DNA of 7,292 nt from Anaerolineae bacterium (GTDB lineage Bacteria > Chloroflexota > Anaerolineae > Aggregatilineales > Aggregatilineaceae): contig JAGPFT010000139.1 of assembly GCA_018056405.1 (NCBI GenBank), positions 1-7,292 on the forward strand, read 5' to 3'. The notes beneath the pieces are model-generated. The model did no database searches. It was not told where the DNA came from and was given only the letters and a program-made list of their open reading frames with translations. Each line of letters starts with the position of its first letter. Position 1 is the first letter of the stretch. The position numbers were made by a program, and so were the translations under genes. Of the stretch, positions 6,401-7,292 are shown piece by piece.

Positions 6401-7292
6401 AGTCTTCGCCCAGACCTTCACAAACCTTGCGGTAGAGGGCGAGCGACCAGCTTGAGCGCACGTCTGGCAGTTCCGGCAGTGCGCGGCGGGCCGCTGCCTT
6501 TGAGCCGAAAACCGCTTCTAGTTTTGTCCAGGCTTCGGTGATCAGGACGTCATCGGCAATACGCCAGCCGTCCGGCAGCAAGTCTATTGCCAGTGGAGTC
6601 TGCTCCTGAACCTTGATGTGCCTGGCAGCATACAGCCGGTCATCAGCCTGCACCTCGTCTGCCCGAACCCAGACCTGTCCTGCAGGGCGATCAACAGCGA
6701 CAGGATGGTTCGGCGTCAGGGTCAACCGCTGGCCAGATTTGGTCTCCAATTCCACCAGAAACGGCGGCGCGGGATTGCGGTGAACGCCAAGCACGCGGCT
6801 CGGCGTGATTTGCCCATGATCGTCGAGCGTCGTAGCGGCTGAGTCGAACGGCCCTTGCTGACCCTGGTGGACGTTTACCCATTCCCCGATGGTCGTCAGG
6901 CAGCCATCAATGATCACTTCAGCGTCCGGGGTGAGGCAGGCCGTCATCGGGTTTTCCATGATCGAGTACATGGACACCTTCTGCACGGTGCCGTGCGAGC
7001 CGATGCCGGCATACTCGTTGGTGCCCTGCCAGTAGCCCTTGACCGGGTCCAGCAACTGGCCCAGTTTGATCGGCTGGTTGGGGCCGGTGGGGTTGATGCT
7101 GAACGACGCTTTGCAGTCCAGCCAGTTGTACGCGCCGCACAGCCCCAACCGTTCGGGGCTGACGATGCAGACGTGGTCTGGGGCGAAGGACTGGCAGTTC
7201 TTGACGATCACGCCGTTGACCACGTAGTTGTGGGTGTGCTCGACGCTGAAGTTGTAGACGCGCTCGCCCTGGCTGGGGACGGAGACGACCTC
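3453..7292 (-). CDS. acsB-acsD: Acetyl-CoA synthase AcsB fused to CFeSP small subunit AcsD, interrupted by two inteins (N-terminus outside window)
   Basis: One continuous frame enters at the window edge and ends at TGA 3455-3453. The ACS part catalyses acetyl-CoA formation from CO, methyl-cobalt and CoA at a Ni-Ni-[4Fe-4S] A-cluster. The AcsD part is the CFeSP small subunit, partner of AcsC. Order along the chain: end of intein 1 (7292-7197), AcsB CQSFAPDHVC...NPMTA (7196-6939), intein 2 (6938-5370), AcsB from CGCFEC on (5369-4974), a tether (4973-4449), and AcsD (4448-3456). An apparent start at 7223 is a GTG valine inside intein 1, because the frame stays open upstream of it. About 508 AcsB residues should lie outside the window, judged by Moorella numbering. 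After splicing, the window portion gives 724 extein residues. No stop or frameshift separates AcsB from AcsD. Whether the fusion is cleaved later cannot be seen. Confidence 0.93.
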   Translation of the reverse strand, partial: EVVSVPSQGERVYNFSVEHTHNYVVNGVIVKNCQSFAPDHVCIVSPERLGLCGAYNWLDCKASFSINPTGPNQPIKLGQLLDPVKGYWQGTNEYAGIGSHGTVQKVSMYSIMENPMTACLTPDAEVIIDGCLTTIGEWVNVHQGQQGPFDSAATTLDDHGQITPSRVLGVHRNPAPPFLVELETKSGQRLTLTPNHPVAVDRPAGQVWVRADEVQADDRLYAARHIKVQEQTPLAIDLLPDGWRIADDVLITEAWTKLEAVFGSKAAARRALPELPDVRSSWSLALYRKVCEGLGEDWPTIKTRIRRVAPPAGNPAQLLPEITPDLLYLLGFLASDGSLNRRGESQCQVFFTNTEPALLSHVQAVYERVFPDKPLGRREKTHSSRIGIRSIIPTKIGMDLYGSNALLGVLADALGIRRVDSPTWDLRRLFTLPETHVAAFIAGVFDGDGSVRVREQNGWIVGEAYLCHSDEQATRHMVLLLRRLGVVARFSEGPIYKLTMHGADLRRFASLIPSHHPTRAEKLAILKAGNAAELDKSQSEVLPYAAGQVLAQADAAGTLSTSTHYYYATGRSRPVRGNVARVLEAQPDIASTLQPWLERDDLLDTVTRVEMIRNDGRHEHVYNLSLLDINSYLANGLLVKNCGCFECIVMLIPEANGVMVVSREDTSMTPAGMTFSTLAGMAGGGLQTPGVMGVGKYYLISPKFISADGGLKRVVWMSSILKETMGEELRAAAEREGVPNLLDKIADERSVTDVDELVAWLEEHNHPALAMGPMEAGAAPEAEAEAMPANASQTEMALDTLEEVAPAVEPEPEPALPEPAQAAFEAQAEREPAMTPEPIQADLTPGDPGISSGPAAQQPPAPVPPTAFGEASAAFFDQLRRALAAGLLAAARELGADVSGVQMPPAPAMVPAPPPAVPAPPAPPAEPVKAEAPVAPPKPAAPPKKVLPPDKPWLSAETKTEIVKEKWPGKVREVTLGATHEQGGTRARALTVGGESALPFMFFEGDIPHRPAVAIEIMDKRPPDWSPLLLKAWGDAANDPAAWAKAAENAGADALVLALSLTDADGKPNTPERAVAVAQAVLQASGLPLLVWGPGQAEADNALLVPIAEATVGERLALGICEDKNYRTIVATAMANNHLVIARTAMDVNLAKQLNILISDMGLPLDRVLMDPTTGALGYGIEYGYSVMERLRLAALQGDAMTQLPMIVTPGYEAWKAKESKVGEGVPAAWGDWEARAILWETLTAMALVESAANIVVLRHPESVKRVRLAIDDLMSAKG
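3456..4448 (-). other. acsD: AcsD (CFeSP small subunit) domain of the fusion
   Basis: About 331 residues, close to the size of free-standing bacterial AcsD. Recognisable stretches in order are VREVTLGATHEQGGTRA, ESALPFMFFEGDIPHRPAVA, EDKNYRTIVATAMANNHLVI, DVNLAKQLNILISDMGLPLD, LGYGIEYGYSVMERLRLAAL, MIVTPGYEAWKAKES and VVLRHPESVKRV. These match the TIM-barrel small subunit that pairs with AcsC and packs against its cobamide. The domain looks complete to the stop. It is normally a separate protein, so joining it to AcsB tethers the methyl carrier to the enzyme that takes the methyl group. Confidence 0.93.
4449..4973 (-). other. Pro/Ala/Glu-rich tether between AcsB and AcsD
   Basis: About 175 residues of low complexity, boundaries approximate. 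The first half is acidic (Glu/Pro/Ala, for example EPEPEPALPEPAQAAFEAQA). In the middle is a probable amphipathic helix, AFFDQLRRALAAGLLAAARE. The second half is Pro/Ala with a few Lys (VPAPPPAVPAPPAPPAEPV). It resembles flexible swinging-arm linkers. The helix could instead be a remnant of an AcsD N-terminal extension. The DNA is very GC-rich here (46 of 60 bases at 4441-4500, hand count). Confidence 0.75.
4974..5369 (-). other. acsB: AcsB C-terminal segment carrying the CGC motif of the A-cluster
   Basis: 132 residues beginning CGCFEC. In acetyl-CoA synthases the CGC motif (Cys595-Gly596-Cys597 in Moorella) supplies both thiolates that bridge the two nickels and backbone nitrogens for the distal nickel. 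Conserved stretches follow: MTPAGMTFSTLAGMAGGG, QTPGVMGVGKYYLISPKF and DGGLKRVVWM. The segment length agrees with the 134 residues left after Cys595 in a 729-residue ACS. The first Cys is the +1 residue of intein 2. Confidence 0.92.
5370..6938 (-). mobile_element. Complete intein (523 aa) with LAGLIDADG homing endonuclease, inserted before the CGC motif of AcsB
   Basis: A protein-splicing element flanked by extein ...NPMTA and CGCFEC.... Intein residue 1 is Cys (CLTPDAEVIIDG, block A). Block B is GQRLTLTPNHPVAV, with the TxxH pair Thr75 and His78. Two LAGLIDADG motifs are present: LLGFLASDGS (211-220, acid Asp218) and FIAGVFDGDGS (322-332, acid Asp330). Both keep their catalytic acids, so the endonuclease looks intact. 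Blocks F and G are HVYNLSLLDINSYLANG then LLVKN, ending in Asn523, with Cys as the +1 residue. The penultimate residue is Lys instead of the usual His, and the usual block F His appears to be Asn512. Intein DNA has lower GC than its host: 36/60 at 5881-5940 and 35/60 at 6001-6060, against 41/60 at 3601-3660. This fits acquisition by transfer. The insertion is in frame with no stops, and excision would restore the AcsB sequence exactly. Confidence 0.96.
6939..7196 (-). other. acsB: AcsB extein segment between the two inteins (A-cluster ligands)
   Basis: 86 residues carrying CQSFAPDHVC, then SPERLGLCGAYNWLDCKAS. The C-x8-C-x9-C spacing equals Cys509, Cys518 and Cys528 of Moorella ACS, which together with Cys506 upstream bind the [4Fe-4S] cluster. 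Cys509 also bridges to the proximal nickel, and the Phe three residues later aligns with Phe512. The distance from this first Cys to the CGC Cys after intein 2 is 86, identical to 509-to-595, so the numbering can be transferred with confidence. Confidence 0.93.
7197..7292 (-). mobile_element. C-terminal end of a second, upstream intein in AcsB (truncated by window)
   Basis: Thirty-two residues are visible: EVVSVPSQGERVYNFSVE, then HTHNYVVNG, then VIVKN, followed by extein Cys (CQSFAP). This is a clear block F plus block G: VYNFSVE...HNY..NG..VKN|C. Terminal Asn and +1 Cys are present and the block F His is kept. The penultimate residue is Lys, as in the other intein of this gene. Its N-terminal splice site and any endonuclease lie beyond 7292. 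The +1 Cys corresponds to Cys509 of Moorella ACS. Confidence 0.93.

Noticed and set aside
3453..7223. Gene start at GTG 7223
   Set aside because: That codon is a valine within block F of intein 1. The frame is open upstream to the window edge and encodes more of the intein, so the true start lies outside the window.
1..7292. CRISPR array, tRNA, rRNA or insertion sequence
   Set aside because: No regularly spaced repeats, cloverleaf-like segments, terminal inverted repeats or transposase motifs were seen. The only mobile elements recognised are the inteins.

Overview
The window is a high-GC bacterial segment from a Wood-Ljungdahl (reductive acetyl-CoA) locus. Every gene I can support lies on the minus strand, so the biological reading order runs from 7292 down to 1. 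The order is acetyl-CoA synthase (AcsB) fused to the corrinoid protein small subunit (AcsD), two tandem CBS-domain proteins, the corrinoid iron-sulfur protein large subunit (AcsC), and a corrinoid activator of the RACo/AcsV type. Spacings are 82 bp, a 4-bp overlap, 51 bp and 9 bp, which suggests one operon. The protein sequences look bacterial rather than methanogen-like. A Chloroflexota-like anaerobe is a plausible host because of high GC, intein richness and the fused ACS subunit, but the window does not prove this.

Layout by region. 7292-3453 is one open frame, entering from outside the window. It holds the last 32 residues of a first intein, 86 residues of AcsB, a complete 523-residue second intein with a LAGLIDADG homing endonuclease, the AcsB C-terminus, a Pro/Ala/Glu-rich tether of about 175 residues, and a full AcsD domain. 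3370-2837 and 2840-2364 are two paralogous CBS-pair proteins from a tandem duplication. 2312-972 is AcsC. 962-1 is the 5' part of the activator, with a [2Fe-2S] domain and the start of an ASKHA ATPase domain, cut by the window edge. No RNA genes, CRISPR arrays, insertion sequences or convincing terminators were seen.

How the genes work together. AcsC and AcsD form the corrinoid iron-sulfur protein (CFeSP), which carries the methyl group on cobalt. AcsB joins that methyl group with CO and CoA at its nickel-iron A-cluster. The activator re-reduces corrinoid that has been oxidised to Co(II). The CBS proteins are candidate adenylate-type sensors for the pathway.

The main discovery is that the two inteins sit exactly before two A-cluster ligand cysteines, which by alignment and spacing correspond to Moorella Cys509 and Cys595. 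The nickel active site therefore cannot be assembled from a continuous chain until both inteins have spliced. The host polypeptide is in addition an AcsB-AcsD fusion, placing the methyl donor subunit and the methyl acceptor enzyme on one chain.
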